Origin: a bacterium
Lineage (GTDB): Bacteria; Planctomycetota; UBA1135; UBA2386
Assembly: GCA_024743115.1 (NCBI GenBank)
Contig: JANSXC010000027.1
Location: 1-64,000 of the forward strand
DNA length: 64,000 nt
Direction of reading: 5' to 3'
The translations under genes were made by a program, and so were the position numbers. Shown piece by piece: positions 19,686 to 28,607 of the stretch. How positions within the stretch are numbered: the stretch's first letter is position 1; every line of letters starts with the position of its first letter. The notes below the pieces were generated by a model that saw only the letters and a program-made list of their open reading frames with translations, had not been told where the DNA came from and searched no databases.

Positions 19686-21157
19686 GGCTTCTCCTCGACG
19701 GTTTCGCCGTCGTCGACCGGCTCGAGGATCACTCGTTGGGTTACGGAAAGTGCACCGCGAACGATCGTTGCGCCGCCGTCCTGGCCAAGCGTTTCGACTG
19801 GGACCGCGCGGGCGGTGCCGGCCGCTGGGTCAACCACGAACACCCGGTTGCCGCGGACGGCGCCGGTCGGCACGAGGAAGGCGGTAGGCGTGGATTCTGC
19901 GGATTCGGTGCCGGCTTCGCGCCCGAGGAAGCGGGCCCGGCAAAGGGTTTCCGGTCGCCACACGGCCGGCGGTTCGTGCAGGCGGATCTTCACCTGCAAC
20001 GTGTTCTTGAGCAGATCGGTCTCGTGCTGCACACGCAGCACCGTGCCGGCGACGACCTGGTTGCCCGTGATCTCGCTGCGCAGTTCCACGCGTTGTCCGG
20101 GGTGTACTCCCGCGACGGAATCTAGCGGCACGTCGATGCGGGCCTGCAACCGTGTGGGGTCGTAGATCGCGACGATCGCGGGATTGCCTGGTCCGGCGGT
20201 GTTGCCGGGGGCCGAAGTCAGGCGCATGACCTTGCCGCTGATCGGCGACACCACGCGCTCGGCCCAGCCGAGTTCGCGTTCGGCGATCGCGAGTTCGGTG
20301 CGCGCGGTGGCGAGGCGTTGCCTGGCGGCTGCGAGCTCGGACTCCGCGATCGCGACGTCGTTGTCGAGGTCGACTGGGTTCTCGATGAACTCCTCCTGGA
20401 GCGCGATCGCGGCGCGCGCCGCGTCGCACTCGCGCGCGAGTGCGGCGGTCAGCGCTTCGGCGGTGATGATTGCGGCACGCGCCGACGCGGCCTCGGCCTG
20501 TGCCCGCTCGAGAGCGACCGCGTTGCTGTTGCCCGTCTCGGCGAGGCGTTGCTGGGCGCGTTCGGCTGCCGCAGTGGCGCGGGCCGTGGCTTCGAGTTCG
20601 CGAACCCGGTTCTCGGCCTCGACGTGCTTCGCCGTCTTGTCGGCCAACGTGACGCGGGCGCGAGCCAGTTCGCTGCGATGGACCGCGTGCTGTGCACGGT
20701 GATCGCGGGCGCGCTTCAGTCGCGCAGCCGCGGTCGCGATCTCGTGCTCGCGTTCGCCGATTCTGGCCTTTGCCCGATCGTGCGCTGCGGCGAGCGCAGC
20801 GCTCTCGAGCGTCGCCAGGACGGTTTCGCCCGCGACGATCTCGGTGCCTTCGAGCACGTCGAGCGACCGGATCCGGCCGGTGACGAGCGGTTTGATCTCC
20901 GTCGCGAACGGTTCAGGCTCGACCCAGCCGACGGCTTCCGCCGTCGCGACCGTCGAAGTCGGGCTGGCGACATCGGCGGGGCGGATCGCGGCGGTCGTGA
21001 CGAGTCGCGTCGGTCGCAGCAGCGGCCACAAGAACGTCAGCGCGACGGTCACGAGCAGGGCGACAACTCCCCATGCGAGGATTCGAGGACCCAGCGGGGC
21101 GCGGGTCTTCGTTGCGGTCTCGTCGATCCGCAGTTCGCGTAGGTCGACGCCGGTCAT
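19682..21157 (-). CDS. Membrane-fusion (periplasmic adaptor) protein, HlyD/MacA type
   Basis: The adaptor links the inner-membrane ABC complex to the outer-membrane channel. In 491 residues there is one N-terminal membrane anchor (about 28-50), a lipoyl-like half (KPLVTGRIRSLDVLEGTEIVAGETVLATLES, about 88-118), a long Ala/Glu/Arg coiled coil (about 120-290), the second lipoyl half (SPISGKVMRLTSAPG) and beta-barrel and membrane-proximal domains (LQARIDVPLDSVAGVHPGQ). The start at 21157 makes the usual 4-base overlap with the TolC-like gene; longer in-frame starts inside that gene are rejected. Confidence 0.93.
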   Translation of the reverse strand: MTGVDLRELRIDETATKTRAPLGPRILAWGVVALLVTVALTFLWPLLRPTRLVTTAAIRPADVASPTSTVATAEAVGWVEPEPFATEIKPLVTGRIRSLDVLEGTEIVAGETVLATLESAALAAAHDRAKARIGEREHEIATAAARLKRARDHRAQHAVHRSELARARVTLADKTAKHVEAENRVRELEATARATAAAERAQQRLAETGNSNAVALERAQAEAASARAAIITAEALTAALARECDAARAAIALQEEFIENPVDLDNDVAIAESELAAARQRLATARTELAIAERELGWAERVVSPISGKVMRLTSAPGNTAGPGNPAIVAIYDPTRLQARIDVPLDSVAGVHPGQRVELRSEITGNQVVAGTVLRVQHETDLLKNTLQVKIRLHEPPAVWRPETLCRARFLGREAGTESAESTPTAFLVPTGAVRGNRVFVVDPAAGTARAVPVETLGQDGGATIVRGALSVTQRVILEPVDDGETVEEKP

Positions 21158-22350
21158 GATTCTTCCCTCACGACGGCGGGCCAGCCGTAGGCGACGTCGA
21201 CGCGGTGCAGGGCGAGGCGGCGGGCGAGTTCGGCCTCGCGCAGCGCGACTGCGTCCCGCGACGCTTGTTCTGCCGCGCGAGCCAGCTCGGCGAAAGCGTC
21301 GACCTCCACGGCGACCGCCGCGCTCGCGGCGTCGAGCCGCGATCGGCTGGCGTTCGCGGCGGCCCGTGCGGCCTGAGCGCGTGCGAGCTCCGCCGTGACG
21401 TTGCGCTGCTCGTCGTGCAGCTCCCGCATGGCCATGAGCAGGGCGGTCTCGAGGCGGGCGCGCGAGGCCTCGCGGCGTTCGCGCGATGCTTCGGCACGGC
21501 CCGCTGCGCCGATCGGCACACGCAGCATGGCCATCCACTCGAGCGGATTGCCGGCGAGCGGGATGTCGGGACCCAGGGCGATCGCGGGGTATTGTGCGGC
21601 CACCGCTGCGCGGAACTCGGCGTCGGCCCGGTCGAACTTCGCCAGCGCGAGTACGACGTCCGGGCGCGCGAGCAACGCCCGCTCCTCGCGCAGCGGGGCA
21701 CGGTGGAACATTCCCACGAGCAGGAGCACCTCGGCGGTCGGCGGCAGACCGACCAGAGCGCAGAAGCGGGCGCGGTTTCGGGAGCGGGCGGATTCGATGG
21801 CGGCGTCCTCGGCTGCGAGCCGGGCGTTGGCCGCGCGCAGCCGCGCGACGTCAACCGTGGCCGCGAGGCCGGCGCTCTCGAAGGCCGTCGGATCCACGTT
21901 GACGTCGGGCAGCTTCGGCAGGCTCGCGAGCACAGCCTCGATCGCGAAGGTCTCGGCGATGTCCGCGGCAACTCGCCAGCGGGCGCGGACCAGATCGACC
22001 GCGGCCACGCTGGCGCGTTCCGCGAGCGCGGCGTTGGCGGCGCCGCGGGGACCGAGGTCGAGCAGTGCGAGCGGGTCCACCATCACCGCGAGGTAGTCGC
22101 TGTTGGTGCGCAGTTGGCCGAGCACCTCGAACGGCGTCCGGTCGGCTGCGTTGGCCCGAGCCTCCGCAGCCAGGGCGCGGAGTTCGGGGTTCTGGCGATA
22201 CGCCAGTTCGACCGCGGCTTCGAACGTGAAGCTGCCGCCGGAGCGTTCCCGCAAACCAGTCGCCATCGCGGCCGGGTTGGCGGCATCGGCGACGTAGGAG
22301 ACACAGCTGGAGCCGAGCGCGAGGCCGGCCAGACAGAAAAATCGAGACAT
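21154..22350 (-). CDS. TolC-like outer membrane channel protein
   Basis: This should be the outer-membrane exit duct of the export system. The 398-residue protein has an N-terminal export signal with a Cys (LGSSC, residues about 12-16) that may be lipidated, although the box is not canonical. The rest is Ala/Arg/Glu-rich alpha-helical sequence with the outer-membrane-factor repeats: FEAAVELAYRQNPELRALAAEARAN at the start of the first repeat and a second helical half with RAAVAAQYPAIALGPDI. It lies second in the operon, 66 bases after the Cys-rich gene, and overlaps the adaptor gene by four bases. Confidence 0.88.
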   Translation of the reverse strand: MSRFFCLAGLALGSSCVSYVADAANPAAMATGLRERSGGSFTFEAAVELAYRQNPELRALAAEARANAADRTPFEVLGQLRTNSDYLAVMVDPLALLDLGPRGAANAALAERASVAAVDLVRARWRVAADIAETFAIEAVLASLPKLPDVNVDPTAFESAGLAATVDVARLRAANARLAAEDAAIESARSRNRARFCALVGLPPTAEVLLLVGMFHRAPLREERALLARPDVVLALAKFDRADAEFRAAVAAQYPAIALGPDIPLAGNPLEWMAMLRVPIGAAGRAEASRERREASRARLETALLMAMRELHDEQRNVTAELARAQAARAAANASRSRLDAASAAVAVEVDAFAELARAAEQASRDAVALREAELARRLALHRVDVAYGWPAVVREES

Positions 22351-22395
22351 GACGAATCCTGCGAAAATGGAACGTGCGAGCCCATGGGCCCGCGT

Positions 22396-22411
22396 CCTGC
22401 GAAACCGCAGG
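22396..22411 (-). other. Small hairpin between the Cys-rich gene and the TolC-like gene
   Basis: CCTGCG and CGCAGG form a 6-bp stem with a 4-base loop in the 66-base leader of the TolC-like gene. It could be an attenuator, a processing stem or chance in GC-rich DNA. Confidence 0.3.
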
Positions 22412-22416
22412 TCGTC

Positions 22417-22893
22417 CTATTCGCGCAGGATCGTCGTCGAGAGCAGCGCCGTCGTCCGGTCGACGCGTGGTGGCCCGGTGTCGAAGCCATCGAATCGTGC
22501 GCGGTGCGCCGAGCCCTCGAGGCGAATCGTGGGCGGGAGCACCGCGACGAGCTGTTCGCAGCTCTCCGGTGCCGTCACGGGTTTCGGCAGCGGGCCGTCG
22601 TCGATCGCGAGTGCGAAGTCGACGCAACAGCCGTTGCACGAGTCACCGTGAAGTGCCGGGATCGAGTCGTCGCGTTCGTCTGCCTCGGCGCCACTGCAGC
22701 AGCAGCAGGACTCTGCCGGTGCCGCGGCCACCGAGACTGGATTGACCGAGACGGGATTGCAGGCCCCGCTCAGGCAGACGGACCAGCTCGAGTGGGGCGC
22801 GAGCAGCGCGACGAGCATCAACACGCAGAACGCCAGCTGCCAGCACGGGCGCTGGAGCGGCAGTCTGAGGGTTCGTCGGCGTGAACGCTGCAT
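22417..22893 (-). CDS. Cys-rich exported small protein, first gene of the export operon
   Basis: I do not recognise a named family. In 158 residues there is a basic start, a hydrophobic signal segment (about 18-38) and three Cys clusters in the mature part: CLSGAC, ESCCCCSG and HGDSCNGCCVDFALAID. The last resembles a C-x-x-C-V-D-x-x-L motif that I recall from small exported proteins encoded at the head of heavy-metal efflux operons (recollection, not checked). That suggests metal or redox sensing or handling. It heads the operon that encodes the TolC-like channel, adaptor, ATPase, two permeases and a lipoprotein. Confidence 0.72.
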   Translation of the reverse strand: MQRSRRRTLRLPLQRPCWQLAFCVLMLVALLAPHSSWSVCLSGACNPVSVNPVSVAAAPAESCCCCSGAEADERDDSIPALHGDSCNGCCVDFALAIDDGPLPKPVTAPESCEQLVAVLPPTIRLEGSAHRARFDGFDTGPPRVDRTTALLSTTILRE

Positions 22894-22920
22894 CGTTGGC
22901 TGTATCGAAGGCGCGGTGGC

Positions 22921-22970
22921 CCCGGCCTGAGGAGGTTAGTTCGATTCCGGCGATTCGGCAACAGGCCGGG
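22921..22970. promoter_or_regulatory. 9-bp inverted repeat in a divergent promoter region
   Basis: CCCGGCCTG (22921-22929) and CAGGCCGGG (22962-22970) are exact inverted repeats, 32 bases apart, in the 106-base region between the leftward export operon and the rightward peptidase gene. It could be a double operator for a dimeric regulator or a stem in one of the leaders. No confident -35/-10 pair is visible. Confidence 0.35.
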
Positions 22971-22999
22971 TCCCGTGGCAGCGATTAGAGTTCCCGGCG

Positions 23000-25675
23000 A
23001 TGGTTCGCCCGCTCCTTGCCCTCCTGGTTGCCGTCGTGACATGTGTCGGCGCCGCGTCGCCGCAGGTTCCGAGCCCGGAACAGTTCCTCGGGCACGTCGT
23101 CGGGGCCGACTACCGGCTGTGTAACTACACCGACATGGTGCGGTACTTCCGGGCGGTCGAACAGGCCTCGGATCGCTGTCGACTCGTCGACATCGGCGAA
23201 TCGAGCTATGGCCAGCGGATGCTCATGGCCGTGATCAGTTCGCCGCAGAACCTGGCGCGCATCGAGCGTCTGCGCGAGATCTGCCAGAAGCTCAGCAAGG
23301 GTCGCGGCGTCGACGAGCTGACGGCGACCGCGTTCGCGGAGGAGGGGCGGGCATTCATCTGGATCGATGCGGGGTTGCACGCGACCGAGGCCATTGCGGG
23401 TCAGAATATCCTCGAACTCGTCTGGCAGATGACGTCGCGAAACGATCGCGAGGTGAAGCAGATTCTCGACGAGGTCGTGTTGTTGGCCTGCCCGGTCAAT
23501 CCGGATGGTTACGAGCTCATCGCGAACGCGTATCGCGCGACCCGCAGCATGACCATCCCCGTGCTCTATCAGCGCTTCGTCGGGCACGACAACAACCGCG
23601 ACTTCTACGCCTGCAATCAGGTCGAGACGCAGAACGTGACGCGGGTGTTCTACGACACGTGGTGTCCGCAGATCGTCTACAACCATCACCAGTCGGCGCC
23701 GCGTGGCACGATCATGTACACGCCGCCGTTCCGGGATCCGCTCAACTACCACATGGATCCGATGGTTGCGCGCGGCATCGAATTGGTCAGCGCGCACATG
23801 AACTCGCGGTTCGCCTACGAGGGCAAGCCGGGGATCATCAGCGAGAGTGGCGCGTCGTACTCTGCGTGGTGGAACGGTGGCCTGCGCACGATCAACTACT
23901 TCCACAACGTGATCGGTATCCTGACCGAGTCGTTCGGGCGTCCGGAGCCGACGGAGATCAAGCAGACGCTGCGGCGGCGATTGCCGTACGGCGACTATCC
24001 CGACCCCGTCAAGGGTCAGATCTGGCACGCGCGCCAGACGATCGAGTACATGCAGACCGCGAACTTCGCGATCCTCGACTACGCGGCGCGGTATCGGCGG
24101 GAGTTGCTGCATGGCATGTGGCGGATGGCGACACGATCGATCGAGCGTGGCAGTCGCGATCATTGGACGCCGACACCGCGACTGCTCGAGCTTGCCAAGG
24201 AGCGTGAAGAGCCGGACAGCGTGTTTGCGGACCCGGCGCTCCGCGATCCGCGTTTTTTCGTGATGCCGCGGGATCAGCGCGATTGGGCAGCGGCCTGCCG
24301 ATTCGTGCGCGCGCTCGCTCGCTGCGGCGTCGAGGTGCACCGCACGCGGAAGCCGTTCGAGCTCGCCGGGCGTGCGATCCCCGTCGGCTCGTTCCTGGTG
24401 AGTGCGGCGCAGGCCTATCGCCCGCACGTGATGGACATGTTCGAGCCGCAGTGGCATCCGGACGACACGCAGAACGGCAAGCCCGTGCCGCCCTACGACG
24501 CCGCGGGCTGGACGCTCGCGATGCAGTGTGGCGTCGAGGTCGTGCGCGGCTTCGAGGCGGTGCCCGAGGCCGTCGAGGTCGTTGATGCCGAGCGGTTGCC
24601 TGGCACGAGCCTGCCCGATGCCTCCGCGAACGGCTGGTTGCTCGCCGTTGCCGACAGCCATACACCGATCGCGGTCAATCGACTGCTCGCTGCGGGTTGC
24701 GAGGTCGCGCGCACGGCGGCGGGGGACTATCGCGTGGCGCGGTCGGCCGCGGCGGCCCGGGTGCTCGCGACGTTGGCGACGTCCCATGGGCTGCGGGCGA
24801 GTGCGGCGAACGGCGATGCGCGTGCTGGCGAGCAGCCCGTCCTCGCGCCGCGCGTTGGCCTGTTCGATGTCTTCGGCGGTCACATGCCGACGGGCTGGGA
24901 CCAGTGGGTTCTCGAAGAGTATGGATTCTCCGTAGCGCAGGTCTTCGGTGACCGCATCGAGGCCGGTGATCTCGGGCGCGACTTCGACGTGCTGATCTTC
25001 CACACGGGCTTGCCCGGGCCGCGCGATCTGGAGCGCGCGATGCGTCGTCGCAATCCACCCGACTTCGACAAGCTCGCCGAGGTGCTGCCGCCCTTCGAGG
25101 ACTGGAGCAACCTGAAGGCGCGCGCGACGAAGCTCACGGGCGACAAGTCGCTGCCGGCGATTCGTGAGTTCGTCGAAGGCGGCGGCACGCTGCTCGCATT
25201 GGGTGAGGAATGCGAGAAGGTCATCCGGCACTTCGACCTGCCGGTCAAGGTCGGGGTCTACGTGCCGTCCGACGATCCGGCTGGTGAAGAGGGCGACGGC
25301 GAGCGGCGAGCGACGCGTGAGGAGTTCTACTGCCCCGGTTCTCTGCTCGCCGCGACGGTCGACACCGAGCACCCGCTCGCGGCTGGTTGTCCGGCGGAGC
25401 TCGCGATGATGGTGCGGCGGCGGTCCAAGATCCTCGAGGTGACCGACGAGTCGGCGCCGATCGACGTCGTTGCGGCCTATCGCGGCGGCGACACGTTGCT
25501 CTCCGGTTGGGGGATCGGTGTCGAACGGCTCGTCGGCAAGGCGGTCGTGTTGTCGGCGAGAAGCGGCCGGGGGCGCATCGTGCTCTACGGCGCCGATGTC
25601 ACCTACCGTGGTCAGCCGATCGCCACGTTCCGCCTGGTGTTCAACGCCATTCTCGCGGCCGGGCGCGCTCGCTGA
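23000..25675 (+). CDS. Secreted M14-family zinc carboxypeptidase
   Basis: This is a predicted exported metallopeptidase. In 891 residues a signal peptide (about 1-22) is followed by the M14 catalytic domain. Zinc ligands are His127 and Glu130 (GLHATE) with a later His (NHHQS, 229-230). NPDG (167-170) and DNNRDFY (197-203) are the substrate-pocket motifs, and the catalytic Glu is likely in GILTESFG near residue 312. After the peptidase domain, at about 600-880, is an alpha/beta region with a GLFDVFGG start and FVEGGGTLLALGE, resembling the class I glutamine-amidotransferase-like domain seen in large bacterial M14 proteins. It is probably co-transcribed with the DNA-glycosylase gene 4 bases downstream. 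Confidence 0.92.
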   Translation: MVRPLLALLVAVVTCVGAASPQVPSPEQFLGHVVGADYRLCNYTDMVRYFRAVEQASDRCRLVDIGESSYGQRMLMAVISSPQNLARIERLREICQKLSKGRGVDELTATAFAEEGRAFIWIDAGLHATEAIAGQNILELVWQMTSRNDREVKQILDEVVLLACPVNPDGYELIANAYRATRSMTIPVLYQRFVGHDNNRDFYACNQVETQNVTRVFYDTWCPQIVYNHHQSAPRGTIMYTPPFRDPLNYHMDPMVARGIELVSAHMNSRFAYEGKPGIISESGASYSAWWNGGLRTINYFHNVIGILTESFGRPEPTEIKQTLRRRLPYGDYPDPVKGQIWHARQTIEYMQTANFAILDYAARYRRELLHGMWRMATRSIERGSRDHWTPTPRLLELAKEREEPDSVFADPALRDPRFFVMPRDQRDWAAACRFVRALARCGVEVHRTRKPFELAGRAIPVGSFLVSAAQAYRPHVMDMFEPQWHPDDTQNGKPVPPYDAAGWTLAMQCGVEVVRGFEAVPEAVEVVDAERLPGTSLPDASANGWLLAVADSHTPIAVNRLLAAGCEVARTAAGDYRVARSAAAARVLATLATSHGLRASAANGDARAGEQPVLAPRVGLFDVFGGHMPTGWDQWVLEEYGFSVAQVFGDRIEAGDLGRDFDVLIFHTGLPGPRDLERAMRRRNPPDFDKLAEVLPPFEDWSNLKARATKLTGDKSLPAIREFVEGGGTLLALGEECEKVIRHFDLPVKVGVYVPSDDPAGEEGDGERRATREEFYCPGSLLAATVDTEHPLAAGCPAELAMMVRRRSKILEVTDESAPIDVVAAYRGGDTLLSGWGIGVERLVGKAVVLSARSGRGRIVLYGADVTYRGQPIATFRLVFNAILAAGRAR

Positions 25676-25679
25676 CTGG

Positions 25680-26198
25680 ATGGCGGCGCGGGTTCGAAGC
25701 TTCGTGCCGATCGCCAACCGGTCGGCGCGCGTTCTGATTCTCGGCAGTATGCCGGGCGTCCGTTCGTTGCAGGCCGTCGAGTACTACGCCCACCCGCAGA
25801 ACGCGTTCTGGCCGATCATGGCTGCGATCTGCGGTTTCGATGCCAACGCGGCCTACGCCGCGCGCACCCGGGCACTGCGCGGTGCCGGCATCGCGCTCTG
25901 GGACGTGATGCAGAGCTGTGAACGTGAAGGCAGTCTCGATGCGGACATCGTGGCGGCCTCGATCGAGCCCAACGACTTCGCGGGATTCCTCGCCACGCAT
26001 CGGCAGGTCCGTGACGTTCTCTGCAATGGCGCGACGGCGCACCAGAAGTTCGAGCGGCTGGTCGCGCCGGATCTCGTCACGAAGGGATTCGTGTTGCGGG
26101 TGCACCGGCTGCCTTCGACGAGCCCCGCGAACGCTGGCGCCACTCGCACCGCGAAGCTCGCCGCGTGGCGGCGGGTGCTCGCGCCGCTCCTGGTCTGA
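25680..26198 (+). CDS. Hypoxanthine-DNA-glycosylase-like protein (UDG superfamily family 6)
   Basis: It is expected to remove deaminated bases, chiefly hypoxanthine, from DNA. The 172-residue protein has the family motifs: motif 1 ILGSMPGVRSLQAVEYYAHP, then NAFWPIM, GIALWDVMQSCEREGSLD, and the second catalytic-loop region RLPSTSPANA near the C-terminus. The start at MAARVRSF lies 4 bases after the peptidase gene. The pairing with a peptidase gene looks positional rather than functional. Confidence 0.87.
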   Translation: MAARVRSFVPIANRSARVLILGSMPGVRSLQAVEYYAHPQNAFWPIMAAICGFDANAAYAARTRALRGAGIALWDVMQSCEREGSLDADIVAASIEPNDFAGFLATHRQVRDVLCNGATAHQKFERLVAPDLVTKGFVLRVHRLPSTSPANAGATRTAKLAAWRRVLAPLLV

Positions 26199-26226
26199 CC
26201 GCGAGCGAAGCGGGCTACCGGCGCGC

Positions 26227-28503
26227 TCAGCTGACGGGCGCCTTGGCCTGCCAGTTCGGAGTCGCGCCCTTCGCGAGCCACTCCGCGCACAGCGCGACCA
26301 GTGCCTTACCCTGGATCGGCTTCGTCGCGCAATGATCACATCCGGCGTCGAGGCACTCGGTCTGCGCGTCACCCATCGCGTGCGCGGTCAGCGCGACGAT
26401 CGGCAGTTGCAGTCCCATTGCCCGCAGCATGCGCGTCGCCTCATAGCCGTCGAGCACGGGCATCTGCATGTCCATGATGACGAGGTCGAACGGCGGGGGC
26501 TCGCGCAACCCCAGTTCGGGGTTGCCATCGACTGCGAACTGCTTGACGCCTTCGAGGCCGTCGTTCGCGATGGTCACATCGGCGCCGGCCTTGCGCAGGA
26601 TGTGGCTGAACAGGCGCTGGTTGTCGCGGCCGTCCTCGACCAGCAGGATGCGGCCGGTCAACGTCGGTCGATCGACTGGCTGTTTGGCGGCCTTGCGGGC
26701 AACGCGCGGCGCGACGACTTCGGCCGGAATGCGCAGCCGGAAGGTGCTGCCTTCGCCGAGCGTGCTCGTACAGGTGATCTCGCCGCCGAGCAGGTGCGCG
26801 AGATGCTGGCTGATCGACAGGCCGAGCCCGGTCCCGCCGTGCTGCCGTGACATGCTGTCGTCGACCTGCGCGAACGGACGGAACAGCTCCGCCATCGCCT
26901 CCCTCGCGATGCCGCAGCCCGTGTCTTCGACCTCGCAGATCAGCTCGCTCGAACTCCTACGGAATCGTGCCCGCACGACCACGCTGCCCGACGTCGTGAA
27001 CTTGAGGGCGTTGCCCATCAGGTTGAGCAGGATCTGACGCAGCCGGCGCGAGTCCGAACGCAGCGTCGCGGGCAGCCGATCGGTTTCGACGCGCAGCTCC
27101 AGTTGCCGGTCCCGGGCCTTGATCTGCAGCAGTTCCACGACTTCCTGCAGCGTTTGTGCCGGATCGAACTCCGTTAGGTCGACGCGCATCGTGCCCGATT
27201 CCACCTGCGCGAGGTCGAGGATCTCGTTGACCAGATCGAGCAAATGGCGCGCGTTACGCAGGATCGTCGCCACGGTGTCGCGACTCTCCCGAGGCAGTTC
27301 ACGGTCTTCGCTGACGAGCTCCGTATAGCCGATGATTGCCGTCAGTGGCGTGCGCAGTTCGTGGCTCATGTTGGCGAGGAACTGCGACTTGACGCTCGAC
27401 GCGACGCGTGCGCTCACGGCCGAATCCTGAAGGTCGTGCATCGCGGCCAGCAGCCGGTCGCGCATCAGCTGCATCGTCCGTCCCAGGCTGCCGATCTCAC
27501 TGTTGCCGTTCGGGATCGTGACATCGGTCTGGCCGTCGGCGATTGCGTGAGCTGCGCGTTCGAGGCGTTGCACCGGCCGGGCCACGATGCGGGCGGCGAT
27601 GCAGGCCGCGATCAGCAAGAACGCCATCAATAGCATGGCCTCGAGCAAGGTGCGCTGGCTCAGGCGAGCGAGGGGCGCTTCGTGGAGCGATCGCGGTTGC
27701 CATGCCATCACGCTCCAGCCGGTGTCGCCGATCGGTTCCAGCGCAGCGAAACCGGCGGATCGCAGTTGGGCTCCGGGCAGGAACCACGACTGCTCCCGTA
27801 CCCGTCGACCCGGCGATTCCGCGCCGAGGTCTGCTCGGTCGGCGCCGAAGTTGCGCGCCGGCGATCCGGAATCGATGAGCAGGCGGCCTTCGGCGTCGAC
27901 GATCACGACCGTCGCTGACGCCGCGTTCTCGGCTGCTTCGGCCACGATGTTCATCATCTCGCGGCTCTCGACGGCGGTCCGTAGCACGCCGATGACGCGG
28001 TTGTCGCGGCCGCGAACGGCAGCAGCATGCACGAGCAACGGCCACGCTACGTCGACCCACTCGGCTTTGCCGGTCACGGGCTTGCCCGTCGCGAGTACGG
28101 TTCGGAAATAGGTCTGCGGTTCTTCGGTACTGCCGATTGCTGACTCGCGGGTGTCGAGCACGCAGTTGCCGAAGCGGTCGAGCAGGCCGCACGCGATCGT
28201 CGAGGCGGCGTTGCGAGCGGCGAGGTTCTGCAGCACCTGCGTCGCGTCGCTCGTCGCCGCTGCCGATCCGCTCAGCAGTTCGCGCAGCGCGGGCATGTCG
28301 GCCATTCCCGCGACCTCGGTCAGCTTGTGGGCGACGTGGCTGTCGATCTTCGAGGCGGCGCGCTCGGCGACTGCGGCGAGTTCGAGGTCGGCGCGTTCGA
28401 GCGTGGCCTCGGCCGTGCGGTCGTGAGAGAGGAATGCCACCGCTGCGGTTGGCAACAGCGTGACAAGGCCCAGAGTGGCGAGGATCTGACTACGGATCTT
28501 CAC
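26227..28503 (-). CDS. Hybrid sensor histidine kinase with receiver domain
   Basis: This is a membrane sensor kinase with an attached phosphorelay domain. From the GTG at 28503 it has 758 residues: a membrane segment at about 6-25, an external dCache/PDC-like sensor (30-280), a second membrane segment (about 287-307), HAMP (about 308-360), then the phosphoacceptor His381 in FLANMSHELRTPL. The ATPase has NLMGNALKF (494-502), DTGCGI and GGTGLGLSI. The receiver domain starts RILLVEDG (618) with phosphoacceptor Asp678 (VIMDMQMP) and Lys728. No partner regulator is adjacent. The GTG start has no clear ribosome site and sits just after a hairpin. Confidence 0.9.
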   Translation of the reverse strand: MKIRSQILATLGLVTLLPTAAVAFLSHDRTAEATLERADLELAAVAERAASKIDSHVAHKLTEVAGMADMPALRELLSGSAAATSDATQVLQNLAARNAASTIACGLLDRFGNCVLDTRESAIGSTEEPQTYFRTVLATGKPVTGKAEWVDVAWPLLVHAAAVRGRDNRVIGVLRTAVESREMMNIVAEAAENAASATVVIVDAEGRLLIDSGSPARNFGADRADLGAESPGRRVREQSWFLPGAQLRSAGFAALEPIGDTGWSVMAWQPRSLHEAPLARLSQRTLLEAMLLMAFLLIAACIAARIVARPVQRLERAAHAIADGQTDVTIPNGNSEIGSLGRTMQLMRDRLLAAMHDLQDSAVSARVASSVKSQFLANMSHELRTPLTAIIGYTELVSEDRELPRESRDTVATILRNARHLLDLVNEILDLAQVESGTMRVDLTEFDPAQTLQEVVELLQIKARDRQLELRVETDRLPATLRSDSRRLRQILLNLMGNALKFTTSGSVVVRARFRRSSSELICEVEDTGCGIAREAMAELFRPFAQVDDSMSRQHGGTGLGLSISQHLAHLLGGEITCTSTLGEGSTFRLRIPAEVVAPRVARKAAKQPVDRPTLTGRILLVEDGRDNQRLFSHILRKAGADVTIANDGLEGVKQFAVDGNPELGLREPPPFDLVIMDMQMPVLDGYEATRMLRAMGLQLPIVALTAHAMGDAQTECLDAGCDHCATKPIQGKALVALCAEWLAKGATPNWQAKAPVS

Positions 28504-28505
28504 TG

Positions 28506-28549
28506 GTGCACGGCTGCTATCGGCCGTGCACGTTCCGGGCTTGGCCCGG
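28506..28549 (-). terminator. Two hairpins between the nitroreductase and the sensor kinase genes
   Basis: GTGCACGGC and GCCGTGCAC (28506-28514 and 28523-28531; 9 bp, 8-base loop) end 2 bases before the kinase GTG. CCGGGC and GCCCGG (28535-28540 and 28544-28549; 6 bp, 3-base loop) lie beside it. The second could end the nitroreductase transcript. The first lies where the kinase ribosome site should be and could control its translation. Confidence 0.45.
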
Positions 28550-28607
28550 TTGTTCGACCCGGCCGTGCGAACGGGCGTTCGGGGCCGCGACAGGGGCCCG
28601 AACCTGC

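Noticed and set aside
22930..22960. Sequence resembling a tRNA T-loop (TTCGATTCC)
   Set aside because: The flanking five bases on each side do not pair and no acceptor or anticodon stem can be built, so it is not a tRNA.
22985..25717. Open frame of about 900 codons on the minus strand opposite the M14 peptidase gene
   Set aside because: The plus-strand frame carries all M14 catalytic motifs; the antisense frame is Arg/His-rich with no motif.
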